Under the pieces are notes generated by a model. It worked only from the letters and a program-made list of their open reading frames with translations, was not told the origin of the DNA and searched no databases. A program made the translations under genes and the position numbers. This document shows positions 1-11,739 of a stretch of 64,000 bases of DNA, in pieces (the stretch's first letter is position 1; each line of letters opens with the position of its first letter). Origin of the DNA: Ashinkailepas kermadecensis (taxonomy: Eukaryota; Arthropoda; Thecostraca; Neolepadidae); contig JAOTOM010001622.1 of assembly GCA_034440615.1 (NCBI GenBank), positions 1 to 64,000 of the forward strand. Reading direction: 5' to 3'.

Positions 1-135
1 ACATGCGTCTAATCCATCCAGTGATTATTTGATCAGGCATAACCGCAAATGCGGCATTCAAGAATATCATAAAAACATCCATGGTGAAAATTACGTATCT
101 ACGCAGAACTGTCCTTGTGATTGAAATCTGTGTGG

Positions 136-313
136 CCAAGGGCATAGCCAGGAATTTATGAAGGTCTATCCCCGAAAAAAACATGGTACCGACACCGCTT
201 TCTGCGCGCATTGCGCGTCGAAAATGAATTGTTTGACGTCGTGCAAATACCAAAATATATTGTTAGATTTAATGTAGCTATTGCTGAGAAGAAGGGCTCG
301 CCCCACCCTTGGC
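136..313 (+). repeat. TIR element, family I, diverged fragment
   Basis: A degraded relative of the short elements ending in CAGTGGCGCAGCCA / TGGCTGCGCCTCTG found elsewhere in the window. The left end reads AAGGGCATAGCCAGGAATTT and the right end ACCCTTGGCTG. The interior has the family's AT-rich body with a palindromic GCGCGCATTGCGCG patch. It has no coding capacity. Confidence 0.45.
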
Positions 314-2186
314 TGTTCTTCTGTATGTTACAACCGCGCACGGTCGGTCCAAGCACAGAGTGTAGTGGTAAGTAAAGATGCAGTGGTGGGCAGAGTGTAG
401 TGGTGAGCAAAGGCGCACTCTGCTCAAAGCCAGTATCAGAGACATCAAGATGTAGAGCAGACGTCTTTGTGCCGTACATGTGCTAAGGTCAGAATACATT
501 TTTTTATCGAACCATTTTAGTCGAACTGACAATCTCAAGAAATTAAGTTCCCAAACAAATTAACAGCAAAGGAGGTCCGTTTCTTCTCTTCCAGCTTAGG
601 ATTATTTTTCTTACCAAAGTCCGTTTCAATCATGATTAGGTTGCAAGGCGTATAATGTAATATACGGGTGCTGCGTAGACATACGAAGTGCATTGGCCCC
701 AACATCCAAACGGCTGATCATTTTATAACGTCGTAGCTGAGTCGCTATCGTTGAGCTACGATACGCCAGATTCGCGATACCGCGATACGCCCACGTGCGC
801 CACATGTGTAGAAGAACGCCGCAATGCACCCACGCGCTCGTAAAGCGGCACTGCTGGCGAGCGGCGGCCTTTTCGGCGCCGGTCGGACAACGTTTTATCG
901 GCGCCGGCAATGCTACGGCAATTAATTACCGAAACCGCACGAGAGCCTGATAAATAAGCCGGTGATTGTCGCCGGCGATGACGTCACCACATCTGGCCGG
1001 CCGGTGCGCGCGGCGCGCCAGAAACAAAGGCCGGGTGGCGCCAAATGCAGGCAATGGCTCGTGCAGAGACGCCGGGGCACGCCTCGGCTCCGGAGAGAGA
1101 CGCCGGCGCACGCCTCGGCTCCGGAGAGGGACGCCGGCGAGCTGCAATTTGACGAACTGGAACTTTATGAGGCGCGCATCGCGGCCACTTGACGGAATAT
1201 TAATTCCGTCCGGATGCTTCCGCTTCTCCCCTGCTGACGGGGAAGTTCTGAGTGATTCGTCACGATCTCAAGAGGTCTCGGCGGGGGACTACGTGCTCCT
1301 CGCGCGATGTGAAATTGGTTTCATTGTGCGGAATATGCACTTGTCGAGTCAAATTCTGGGAGGCCTGTTGTGCTGTTTCAAGAGTTTTCGTTCTAAAAGT
1401 GATTTGACTGAAGCGATTATCGAAGGTTTGTCTGCGATCTTCATTCAGAAGAGACATTCGGCGAGGATTATGCAATTCGACGCAGAATATTTGTTTTTTT
1501 CCAGTAAAATAAATGGGAAGTCATCAACCCTCGACATTCTGAATAACAAAAACCGGTGTTCAGCTCGTTATGTCGACGTATACGTCATATCCCCACTACC
1601 CAGTCCGTGGTGTTACCTGCCAATATCTCCTGCCGTCGCAGTCACCGGCGCCTGCAAGGCTGCTGTGCCGCAGGACCCACTTCTTTCCTGCCAATACCCA
1701 GCATGTGCGGAACACGTGACATGAAGCCTAATCGCGCGCGCTTTTGATCGTATGTGCACCATGCATCGTGCACCAATACACCGTACATCTTCTTCTTTGG
1801 GGAAGCGTTGTGTTCAGAGAAACACAACGCACCATGCAAAGCACCGATGTTGCGGGACATAATCAGTAATTTAATGGCAACTGAACGTGCACTCTTCATC
1901 ACTTCATACACTCGATTTATTTCATCACTTGAAATACTACACCATTACACGATGGCCTACGGTAGCCGATCTTGCTGCAGTATGCAATACGCCATGCAAT
2001 GCAGCATGCTATACGAACCTCAAAGATAGAAGGATGGCAAGCTTGTCGTGGTTTTGGCCGCCCACCTATCAATGCACATTTACCTGTAAGATAGATTAAC
2101 GACTCACAACAGAAAGTTGGCTTCCGTTGCTCATGCAGAATGCATTTATTGTTCTTTCTTTGTTGTTTTATATTAACATTTATTCC
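314..2186. other. No gene recognised
   Basis: Mixed-composition DNA. The part from about 720 to 1,200 is GC- and CpG-rich and contains a short tandem repeat. An open frame of 252 codons crosses 966-1724 but has no recognisable domain, and its composition changes abruptly from arginine-rich to ordinary at about 1,150. I do not call it a gene. Confidence 0.4.
1066..1140. repeat. 31-bp tandem repeat, about 2.4 copies
   Basis: The unit starts GAGACGCCGG and continues GCACGCCTCGGCTCCGGA. Two units are nearly identical and a third is partial. It lies in a CpG-rich patch. Confidence 0.8.

Positions 2187-2271
<85 letters not shown>
2187..2271. repeat. (TA)n microsatellite
   Basis: About 40 uninterrupted TA dinucleotides. 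Confidence 0.97.
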
Positions 2272-2272
<1 letters not shown>

Positions 2273-3160
2273 TGAGAGTTACAGAGTAGTATACTTAATG
2301 GATGAGAATACATTTCGCAGCCGCAGAATGAAATCTTATCCCCTGTATTGAGGGAGGGATATAATAATTGGTAGGTTAATCTCCCCTTGATACCACAACA
2401 GTTCCGGTGCCTTTTGAGACGAGTATACGAGGTGAAGCATACATCAAGTAAAAGTTCCATTGTAAGCATATCGCAACCAGGTGACGTTGACGTTGAAAAA
2501 AACATGCCACGATTCTTTCATTTTTGGCGTTCTAAGCTCACGCTACAGTTGTAAAAAACATTTGCCTATCGTAAAAATTACGATTTTGGGGGGCATGACA
2601 CAATGCTACCAGTATCCAGCTCAGATCTAAAGGACCATCGCTCGCTGAACAGGACAAAAATCATGTTTTGTGACCTTGCAGTACGCCCCTGCACCAGAGC
2701 ATCCATTTTAAGCGCATATTTGTTGACATCGATATTTGAAGTCATGCGAAAACATGGCAGTCGTAAGCAGATAATTGAGATGGTGACGGTGAGCAGGACA
2801 ATCTCATTGAAATCCTACATTCTACAGGGATAGTTTTTCAGATTATTGTGTGTCGTTTTTCTTCCATTTCGTGCAAGTGTTTGCCTCTTCTATGGCACGT
2901 TACAAGCACTACGTGGCTGTATCATGCCGCAAAGAAATCATCTCGCACTTCCTATTAGATGGCTAGGAGCCGAGACATCCGGGGATAATTATCTACACAC
3001 GAACCGGCCTACAACGGCCGCACATGCCATGAGTATGTCACGGCTGCCGCCGGAATTACCCGCCAAAGTTACCCGCCAAAGTTACCCGCCAACTGATTCG
3101 TCTACCGGCGAGAAGAGCAGGCTTGTGTTGGTGCACGAGTTCACCGTCTGAAGCGGCATT
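2272..3160. other. No gene recognised
   Basis: Ordinary-composition sequence with no domain-bearing frame. Near the right end ACCCGCCAAAGTT is doubled (about 3,058-3,085), just before the 73-bp array. Confidence 0.4.
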
Positions 3161-3164
3161 CGAT

Positions 3165-3655
3165 GATACTGTCGCGGTCGCCGGGTACCCGCCAACTGAT
3201 GTCTCGGACCTCTGCGGGGAACCAAGTCTGTAGTAGCATTACTGTCGCGGTCGCCGGGTACCCGCCAACTGATGTCTCGGACCTCTGCGGGGCGCCACGT
3301 CTGTAGCAGCATTACTGTCGCGGTCGCCGGGTACCCGTCAACTGATGTCTCGGACCTCTGCGGGGCGCCACGTCTGTAGCAGCATTACTGTCGCGGTCGC
3401 CGGGTACCCGCCAACTGATGTCTCTGACCTCTGTGGGGCACCACCGTCTGTAGCAGCATTACTGTCGCGGTCGCCGGGTGCCCGTCAACTGATGTTCGTT
3501 GGGGGGTCTCGTCTTACTGTCGCGGTCGCCGGGTGCCCGTCAACTGATGTCTCGGACCTCTGCGGGGCGCCACGTCTGTAGCAGCATTACTGTCGCGGTC
3601 GCCGGGTACCCGCCAACTGATGTCTCGGACCTCTGCGGGGCACCACGTCTGGGAC
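3165..3655. repeat. 73-bp minisatellite, about 7 copies
   Basis: The unit begins ACTGTCGCGGTCGCCGGGTA and continues through CCCGCCAACTGATG, TCTCGGACCTCTGCGGGG and CGCCACGTCTGTAGCAGC. One unit near 3,500 is shortened and carries GTTCGTTGGGGGG instead of the middle part. Short open frames on both strands here come only from the repeat. Confidence 0.95.
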
Positions 3656-3737
3656 TGAATCGTGATTGGCGTAGTAAACAGTGCAGATCTAGCAAACGCA
3701 CATCTGGTAAACAATTTAATCGCTCATTCCGCTTGGC

Positions 3738-3783
3738 GTCGCGATAAGTGGCACCCAAATGGCACTTATCGCGATAAGTGGCC
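3738..3783. repeat. Short palindrome with an extra direct copy
   Basis: GCGATAAGTGGC and its complement GGCACTTATCGC face each other across about 8 bases, followed at once by another GCGATAAGTGG in direct orientation. It could form a small hairpin. No function is evident. Confidence 0.7.
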
Positions 3784-3789
3784 GGTTGT

Positions 3790-5023
3790 ATATTGAGTTG
3801 GCTGTAGTAAGCAACACGGAGATTACTGCTAACTAAGCGCGTGCGACGAAATCCAGCGCGGCCATCTCCGGGAAGCGTCTCTCTGAGGGGCTACGGCGAC
3901 GTTATATTCTCTTTTCTTGTTACTACTTGCTGGCTTGCTACTAGCAAGTCATCTACTTGCTCTTGTCAATGTTCGAGACTCCGAACTGGTTTCAGACAAA
4001 CAGGCAGTAACTATTCTTAGCCTTCACGGAGCTTTTGTACATATCACCCTTTGGTAAGTATTGTGATGGGCAGGATAGAGAAAAGGGACCGTAATTTTGG
4101 CTTCCGTGCCTCCAAAAATAATCCACTTATATGCACCAATCCACCATGCGCACCGATCCATTTATGCATCCACCATTCCAAACCGGGAAGGGGAACTTCT
4201 CCATCAAACATCGTGAAGCTTAGCATTACGCCTGTGTGCGTTACATGGAAATAATTGGCCCAAAAGCGCCCATGTGCCGCCTCGCTGTTAGAAGGCCGAG
4301 CCTCTCCGATGGATCTACGCATGCATTTACAAAGGATGTTGGATATATTTACAAAAGTGCTTGTAATGCTTTATGGATAACAGACCGTTGGGCAGTGGGC
4401 ATGATTCAAGCTTGAACTCAAAATGTGCGTGCTGACCTTAACCAAATGATTGGTTATCGACCCGCCTATTATTTAAAAAATCGGGTTATGGGCTTCAGGC
4501 AGAGCTAGCAACGGGCTGGGGAGTCCCCCCCTCCGTTGCGGGTGGTTAGAGCAAACATACAAAAGACTTTGGAATTGAAGGATTTGGCTATGCGATGCAG
4601 CTTAATGGGTCAATTTTTATGATTTGAAACACTTTGTGGGCGACTGTGAGCGTACAACTCACGTACAGACAAGAGCTGCTCACTGGTTTCAGTGTCGCTG
4701 CCGACGTTGTTTCTATAGGTAGCCAATAGAAAGAATGATGACACCTAACTCATCTTTTGACGTGCAAATCTTGCATACGGTGTATAACTTTCCTCCTCCT
4801 TTCATCTCTCTCGTACTCTTTCATTATCTTCCATTTTCTTTCATTCTCTCCCCTCGCTTCGTCCTTTTAGTTTCTTTCCTTCTTCCTCATGTCTTTCCCT
4901 CTCATTCCATTTCTTTCCTCATCATTTTGCCAGTCTATTTCCTCTTACTCTACCCTAACCTGTTTTTCTTCCTCTTTTCCTCGATTTCTCCCCATTCTCC
5001 ATCTCCCCATCAACCACAGCCAT
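3790..5023. other. No gene recognised; pyrimidine-rich stretch
   Basis: Nothing gene-like. From about 4,785 to 5,010 the + strand is strongly pyrimidine-rich (CTTTCCT-type), giving a long frame without stops that has no domain. Confidence 0.4.
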
Positions 5024-5025
5024 CC

Positions 5026-5345
5026 AGGGGCGAATCCAGGAATTGCTATGGGGGACACTTTTCCTTTGAATGGGCGCCATTGCTTCGAAGAAGCACACCT
5101 CGGGGGGGGAGGATTTGAGGGGGTGGGGGAAATTTGAGCGGGTGGGGATTAGGGGTGCACTCGAGCACACTGAAACGGCACCTTTTCCTCTCAGATGGGC
5201 GCTTCTGGATGAAAATTTCGAGGGGTTGCACTCTAGCCTTCCCGGGGCCGGAAGGCGCCCTTTTCCCGGCAGGAGGGACGACACTTTCCACGGGAAGGGG
5301 GGGGGGGGGGGGGCATCCCAAGTGCCCCCTGCATCCGCCCCTACA
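5026..5345 (+). mobile_element. Short TIR element, family II
   Basis: Starts AGGGGCGAATCCAGGAATTG and ends CCCCCTGCATCCGCCCCTA, which are imperfect inverted repeats. The body has the family's hallmark GGGCGCCA, GAGCACACTGAAACGGCACC and GGGTTGCACTCTAGCC segments and a run of about 18 G. Diverged relatives lie near 23.1, 28.6, 30.0 and 58.6 kb. It is non-coding, so probably moved by a transposase encoded elsewhere. Confidence 0.75.
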
Positions 5346-5691
5346 GCCATTAACGCCCTCGGAGACCGGTTCTCCCACAGCTCTGCATGACCGAGCAGTG
5401 GGGACACGTAATCGGATTAGAGAATGCATTGAAAGTGGGGCACCACTTCGGAGGAAAAATTGGCACGCATTATTCAGGATCCGGAAAGATTGCGCGATTA
5501 GCCAAAGTGGAAGTGCAAGTGGGAGTGCATTGATATATAAAACACGCACTCCTTGCTATATTACCCAGTATTCATCAATGATCGGCAGCCGGCGGGAAGA
5601 ACATGGGATGGTTTGGGGCTGGGTAACAGCGCATTGCTGCGTGTATCACACATTCCGTTTCATATTACACGCGGCATTGTTGGGCAAATAG

Positions 5692-5896
5692 CTAGAGGCG
5701 CAGCCAAGAGGGAGCCCGTGGGCCCGGGCCTCCCATTGGCACCCAAAAGTACACTAGATGAAACGATAACTTTTGAGATTTTCACCACTCAAAACCAGAA
5801 ATTTTCGCCGCGCTTCGCGCGCCGGAAGTTTTCTTTCGTTTCGTCACATTTTTGAAGGTCAGGACCCCCTTAAGAAAATCCTAGCTGCGCTACTGG
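5692..5896 (-). mobile_element. Short TIR element, family I
   Basis: Bounded by GAGGCGCAGCCAAG on the left and CCTAGCTGCGCTACTG on the right, the inverted-repeat ends of family I. The body contains the shared CACCCAAAAGTACACTAGAT segment and the palindromic GCGCTTCGCGCGCC patch. Confidence 0.75.
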
Positions 5897-5899
5897 AGG

Positions 5900-7280
5900 T
5901 AGCGTAATATCAGATGTGATTTCCTGGGGCGCCTGACGATATATCAGATGCGAGAATCTTCGTCACTTCGCATTTTGTCAGCAGTCACACTCTGGGACAT
6001 TTTTCCTTTCTACGAGTACTTTTTCACACTCACTCCATCCTCATGCACTTCCAGTGCAACATTCCAGTGATCCTGCTTCTGCAGTCATGCAATGACATCA
6101 TCACCTACAGCTTCAAGGTTCCCACCACAGGGGTGCAGGAACAATTTAAGCTATGGAGCTGTGGACCGTGACTGGTTTTTTTTATCCCTGTCTCAAACTC
6201 CGTCACTCCTCCACTTAGCGTAGTAATCTCGGATTTCGACAATCTTGGTTCTGGAACCCTAACATTCTTTTTTCATATTTTGCACAAAATGGTTTCAGTT
6301 TGGTTGCTCGAAAGCTCAGCCAATACTCTTCCCATTCTCCAATGCTCCTGTCTAACCCGTACTGACAAACAGCCGACCGCCTCACCTTCATGCTGTAGAG
6401 ATAAAACAATGGTAGATTATTACGCGGGTCCCACGCTTATAGACATTTACGGGCTGGTGTTCATGCCATACCAATAATTATTGCAATTGCTGGCTATTGC
6501 TATGCAGAAGGCATTTTCTTCAGCAGCTGGTAGCCAAGGCAGCAACGAAGATGATCTCTCCAGCACTACCATACAGGAAGGGAATAATCACGTTTGCTGT
6601 TGTTAAATAGACAACACTATGCAATAGCTGGACAACCCCTTCAAAAGTAGCACATCTTTCAGAGCAGGTCAGACAGGCAGGCGAGTCCACTCGCGGCCCG
6701 CCGCGGGCCATGGTGGCATTGACCGCGAGGGACACTCGCCAGGCGGACCCGTGGCGGGCCCGTCGGGCGAGTCCATCCACTCAATTCAGATGTCGCCTGA
6801 TGCAGACACTAGGAAACTTCACGAAGATACCTTATTTGCCACAAGTTTACCAGTTTTCCAGGTGAGATCGAACCCCACCAAATAATCTCAGGTGGGGTCC
6901 GGAGCCCAGGAACCCCGGCGGTGGCGACGCCCATACAGTCGCATTGTGCACAATGGGCCGTGGGCGTCTCCACTACATCACACAGACTGGGTCGTGGCGC
7001 CATAACGGGGACGAATGGGCGGGTAATTTCTCGATGCATTGGTCGTCAATCACGATTTACATGAGATGCAGCACGACGATAAGACGACGGGGACAGCGCT
7101 GCCGTCGTCATGGCAACTCACACCGGTCGGCGCTTCGCCAGGTGAGTTGTGACCTGTCACGGCGAGGTGTGACCTGCTGCTCACACTTCGCGCCATTTCA
7201 CGTCCGCCATCGGGCGGATTGCGCGCCAAACCTGCGCAGGAACGGAGCGTCACGGCGCTTCTCAGTTGGAGAATTCGCAG
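5900..7280. other. No gene recognised; GC-rich palindromic patch
   Basis: No domain-bearing frame. At about 6,673-6,775 a GC-rich patch holds interleaved inverted segments (GGCGAGTCCACTCGCGGCCC facing GGGCCCGTCGGGCGAGTCCA). A splice-donor-like CAGGTGAGT occurs at 7,140-7,148, but no exon can be supported. Confidence 0.4.
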
Positions 7281-7283
7281 GGG

Positions 7284-7445
7284 GAGAGTGGTCGAAGGTT
7301 AAGCTGCCCGTCTCCCAACCGAAGGGTTGTGTGTTCGAGTCCCACCTGTCGCTACTCTCCGCCCGCGGCCAATCGGCGCGAGAGACTGGCGACTCTATGT
7401 GACCCAAAACAGTCGACGTGTCATAAGGTCCATAGCCACCTGGAG
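7284..7445 (+). mobile_element. tRNA-derived SINE, copy 1
   Basis: The head resembles a tRNA: GAGTGGTCGAAGGTTAAGC covers an A-box-like region and GTTCGAGTCCCACCTG contains a B box. The tRNA-unrelated body runs CGCTACTCTCCGCCCGCG, CCAATCGGCGCGAGAGACTG, then GTCGACGTGTCATAAG. A second copy at 11,575 shares both head and body, which shows a retroposed SINE family rather than a chance tRNA-like match. The 36-bp array begins about 60 bp downstream. Confidence 0.8.
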
Positions 7446-7504
7446 CGTCCGTGCTGCCGCATCGGCCATGAAGCGAAGTCACTGCACATGCCGCCAGAAG
7501 CGAG

Positions 7505-8222
7505 GGACGTGCCGGCGGATGGTGTCCGCCTCCTGTCCTTTACGTGCCGGCGGATGGTGTCCTGTCTCTTGTCCTTTACGTGGCGGTGGTTGGTGTCCCG
7601 TCTCCTGTTCTTTACGTGCCGGCGGATGGTGTCCCGTTTCCTGTCCTTTACGTGGCGGTGGTTGGTGTCCCGTTTCCTGTCCTTTACGTGGCGGTGAATG
7701 GTGTCCCGTTTCCTGTCCTTTACGTGGCGGTGAATGGTGTCCCGTTTCCTGTCCTTTACCTGGCGGTGGATGGTGTCCTGTCTCCTGTCCTTTACGTGGC
7801 GGTGGATGGTGTCCCGTCTCCTGTCCTTTACATGGCGGTGGATGGTGTCCCGTCTCCTGTCCTTTACGTGGCGGTGGTTGGTGTCCCGTCTCCTGTCCTT
7901 TACGTGGCGGTGGATGGTGTCCCGTCTCCTGTCCTTTACGTGGCGGTGGATGGTGTCCTATGTCCTGTCCTTTACCTGGCGGTGGTTGGTGTCCCGTCTC
8001 CTGTCCTTTACGTGACGGTGGATGGTGTCCCGTCTCTTCGGTGGATGGTGTCCCGTCTCCTGTCCTTTACGTGGCGGTGGATGGTGTCCTATGTCCTGTC
8101 CTTTACCTGGCGGTGGATGGTGTCCCGTCTCCTGTCCTTTACGTGGCGGTGGATGGTGTCCCGTCTCCTGTCCTTTACGTGGCGGTGGATGGTGTCCAGC
8201 CTCCTGTCCTTTACGTGGCGCT
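7505..8222. repeat. 36-bp minisatellite, about 20 copies
   Basis: The unit reads GGCGGTGGATGGTGTCCC followed by GTCTCCTGTCCTTTACGT. Units differ by a few substitutions; one near 8,035 is truncated. The period is a multiple of three and the unit has no stop in several frames, so overlapping frames of over 200 codons run through it. They are by-products of the repeat. Confidence 0.96.
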
Positions 8223-9750
8223 GGTTGTTGCGTAATTGTTAACGTGTCCGGCACAAATTATATAACCATGAGAACATTCCAGGTTCCCAGCCAGTTTTTC
8301 ATTGGCCTGGAAATCGCTTCCGACTGCAGTTGGAGGATTGTGAATAGGCATTTGTAAAAATGGCTCCTGCGTGCTGTGTAATTTTCTTCTTTTGGAATAA
8401 ATGCCAGTCATGTTTGGAAGCAAAACAAACGCGCTTGTCAAGATAATTACGCGGCGGAGAAAATTACTTCCCAGGGCATGAGAGTGACTATCTCCAAGCA
8501 AATAGTTCCCTCATTAGCACACAACAAGTGAGTGCGTGCTCAGCTTCATGGACCAATACCGCGACCTTTTGCTCTAAGCCTACGCCCACCGGACGGAAAT
8601 AGCGGCATCACCAGTCTGCCATGCGTGCTTCGCGCGCATTCCTGTTCATGTTAGTGAGCCTGCGGCTCACTGATTTTCATGCGGATAGCACGTTCCACGC
8701 ACAGATCGTCTTCCGCATCGGCACCAGCGTCAGCGTGAACTATCAGCACTACTCAGGAGGCAAGTGATGCGCAAAGTCATCATGGTGGCACGGAAGCAGA
8801 AGCTACCAGATGGGGGAAAGCTACCAGATGGGGAAAGCCCGCATTCCAGCCAATCAATTCGGATTGGCTGGCCGCGTCGCTTGTCCCCAGGCGGCTGCCC
8901 AGCTTCTGCGCTGCTTTGCTTCAAAGTGACACCAATTGCCGGACGTTGGGCGTCGCGGGTCTCCAACCGAGAGGGAGGGACAGATACACGGACAGACAGA
9001 GGGACAGATACACGCTGTCCTGTCCCGTGGTAGGCTGCAGGACGGGCCGCCGGACATCCTACCACTCTCGACAACCGTAACTCCATGCGCGGGAAGATAC
9101 CGTAGATTACCACTCGTCTTTTTATTTGTATTCATTATAACACTATTTTATGTATAAAATAAGCCGCAGAGGGAAATCACCTCTGGTAGGCAATTATTGG
9201 ACACCGTACACCAATTAAGTCTGCACATTCTGCAAACACTGACAATTCATGCACGAAGTCATTTCACATATAGTGGTGCCGACGCATATAAAAGCACATC
9301 ACTGCGAAGGAAACGTGACATTTGAAGGCGTTACATTTCTAGCCAGGATGTATTCCATTTGCAATTACGCGCACATTTAATCACACCACGCCGCCCATTA
9401 TGTGATAACCGCAGAGACGGTGAGACATTCACAGTCGAGGAGACGGAGCTAACGGAGTCATTGTCAGTGAAGAGTCTCATGTTATGGCAACACCCAAATG
9501 CCATCACTGTCTTGTCGTTAACCCTGGCCTGCGACGGGTGCGGGGCGGGCTGATGCACCTCCTACGTCTTCTTTCCCCGACCACGGCGAGCCGGCGCAGG
9601 AGCGCAACGACGTTTGGCGTAGCTGGTGAGACATCCTTTACCAACCGCATGGTGTGAACATTCAATGCTTAAAGATAGCTTCCTGCAACGTCAGAGTCTT
9701 AGCACGGTAGAGAGCGACCGGGCTTCCTTTTCTCTCCGAAATCGCGAGTT
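8223..9750. other. No gene recognised
   Basis: Ordinary sequence. Small direct repeats occur: GCTACCAGATGGGG twice near 8,800, and GACAGATACACG twice near 8,980-9,012. Confidence 0.4.
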
Positions 9751-9751
9751 G

Positions 9752-9806
9752 TCGGAGGTCAACCTCGAGTTGTCGGAGGTCGGAGGTCGGAGGTCGGAGG
9801 TCAACC
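9752..9806. repeat. Short tandem repeat (GGAGGTC)n
   Basis: Four tandem GGAGGTC heptamers preceded by a GTTGTCGGAGGTCAACCTC segment that is itself duplicated. Confidence 0.85.
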
Positions 9807-9809
9807 TCT

Positions 9810-10490
9810 CTTATGGCCCCAATTGGTCGCGTTCGGTGAGGGAATTGGTTAGGAATTGGCAATTCCCTGCCCCAATTCGTCATGTTCGGTTAGGGCAGCT
9901 CACCTAACCTGCTTATATAGGTCATTGACCTGTCCAAGATCACTTAAGGTGATTGATCTAACTTGAGCCCAGATGACTTGACTGATGTTTTAGTCACTCT
10001 GGCGCGAATTTTAATGAAGCTGAACTTGTTGTCCATTTGAGCTCCTAAATTCAAGAAAACTTTCCGGCACTATTGCGGAAGGTTTCAAAGTGAGGTTAGC
10101 ACTTCGACCTCGTCTGATCCTCGACCAATGGGCTGAAATGTGGTACATCGCAGACCGTTAATATGTCAAGATACTGAAGTATACATGCTGAACATTTCAA
10201 GAGCGTATCTGTTATTGGTTTTACATCGGCAATGATTAAACGTCACAATTCTTCGCGTTTACGAAATCAATTGCTATTTCAACTGACCGCAAGGCCAATC
10301 AGTAATCCGAACTATAAATAATTGAGGTCAGATAAAGAATCTCGAGATAGCTTCACGTGCAACGTGCTGCTTTGCTTTGCTTTGTTTCCCTGGCACTCTC
10401 CGTTTGGAAATTCCAGGAGAAGCAACAACGTTCCCACCTCCATTGCACTGGGGAAGGTGGGAGCACGTCGTGCACGTGCGAGGGTTCTGT
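9810..10490. other. No gene recognised
   Basis: AT-leaning sequence with no credible frame. A TTTGC pentamer run lies near 10,370-10,386. Confidence 0.4.
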
Positions 10491-10492
10491 GG

Positions 10493-11108
10493 TCCCCGCA
10501 GTCCCGATGTGGTCCCCGCAGTCCCGATGTGGTCCCCGCAGTTCCGATGTGGTCCCCGCAGTCCCGATGTGGTCCCCGCAGTCCCGATGTGGTCCCCGCA
10601 GTTCCGATGTGGTCCCCTTAGTTCCGATGTGGTCCCCGTGGTCCCGATGTGGTCCCCGCGGTCCCGATGTGGTCCCCGCAGTCCCGATGTGGTCCCCGCA
10701 GTTCCGATGTGGTCCCCGCGGTCCCGATGTGGTCCACACAGTCCCGATGTGGTCCACACAGTCCCGATGTGGTCACCGCAGTTCCGATGTGTAGTCCCCT
10801 TAGTTCCGATGTGGTCCCCTTAGTTCCGATGTGGTCCCCTTAGTTCCGATGTGGTCCCCGTGGTCCCGATGTGGTCCCCGCGGTCCCGATGTGGTCCCCG
10901 CAGTCCCGATGTGGTCCACACAGTCCCGATGTGGTCCCCGCAGTTCCGATGTGGTCCCCGCAGTCCCGATGTGGTCCCCACAGTTCCGATGTGGTCCCCG
11001 CAGTTCCGATGTGGTCCCCGCAGTTCCGATGTGGTCCCCACAGTCCCGATGTGGTCCCCGCAGTTCCGATGTGGTCCCCGCAGTCCCGATGTGGTCCCCA
11101 CAGTCCCG
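10493..11108. repeat. 20-bp minisatellite, about 31 copies
   Basis: The unit is GTGGTCCCCGCAGTCCCGAT, with variants at CCGCA/CCACA/CCTTA/CCGTG and CAGTC/CAGTT. It reads without stops in several frames on both strands, giving overlapping 90-150 codon frames that are not genes. Order of variants suggests block duplications of several units (see findings). Confidence 0.96.
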
Positions 11109-11570
11109 ATGCTGGTGAGGCAAGTGGGCAGAGGTCATCCATGCTGTGGGGGGGGGGGGGATACACTGCAAGACGGAGGACACATTGCTCACTTTACGTT
11201 AAATGGAACGAGTAGCATGGGCAATAATTATGTTCATCTTGCTGGACCAGATGCTAATTGCCAGCAGCCATGACCAGGTTCGGGGCGATCTGGAGATTCT
11301 GAGTGTTTCGCCATCTTCTCCATGACTTTCGAGAACAGCTAGTAGTTGGGACTCAGCCCTTCGTAGTCACAGCTGCTGTTCTGGGCACTTTTGCGATTAC
11401 ACGCCTGCACCGTGAGGATTCGCTTCACTCGTGCCGCTTCAATTCGCTTCGCTTTCACCACCTGTTCCGACCATGATCGCAGGTGATTGCTGCCCATGCT
11501 ACCCCGTTCCCCTGCCCATTGGCTTCGAATATAAATCGGTGTTATGTCCGGTCATGCATGCCACAGGCAG
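11109..11570. other. No gene recognised
   Basis: Begins with a run of 12 G shortly after the array; otherwise ordinary sequence. Confidence 0.4.
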
Positions 11571-11574
11571 GCAA

Positions 11575-11735
11575 GGGGACGAGTGGTCTAGGGGTAGGAT
11601 GCTCGTCTCACAATCGAAAGGTTGTGGGTTCGAGTCTCACCTGTCGCTACTCTTCGCTCGCGACCAATCGGCGTGAGAGATTGGCGACCCTACATGACTC
11701 AACGGTCGACGTGTCGTAAAACCAATAACCAACCA
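11575..11735 (+). mobile_element. tRNA-derived SINE, copy 2
   Basis: The head is more tRNA-like than copy 1: GAGTGGTCTAGGGGTAGGAT is the D-arm/A-box region, GTCTCACAATCGAAAG an anticodon arm with CAC in the loop (valine-like), and GGGTTCGAGTCTCACC the T arm with B box. The body CGCTACTCTTCGCTCGCG, CCAATCGGCGTGAGAGATTG and GGTCGACGTGTCGTAAAACC matches copy 1. Confidence 0.82.
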
Positions 11736-11739
11736 TAGG

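Noticed and set aside
966..1724. 252-codon plus-strand frame
   Set aside because: No domain, abrupt composition change, and a local tandem repeat in its first part.
7086..7148. Possible short exon ending at CAGGTGAGT
   Set aside because: A donor-like site alone; no partner exon, homology or convincing acceptor.
7327..8242. Open frames of 232-302 codons with repeated 12-residue units
   Set aside because: They run through a 36-bp minisatellite whose period is a multiple of three and which lacks stops in several frames; one starts inside a SINE.
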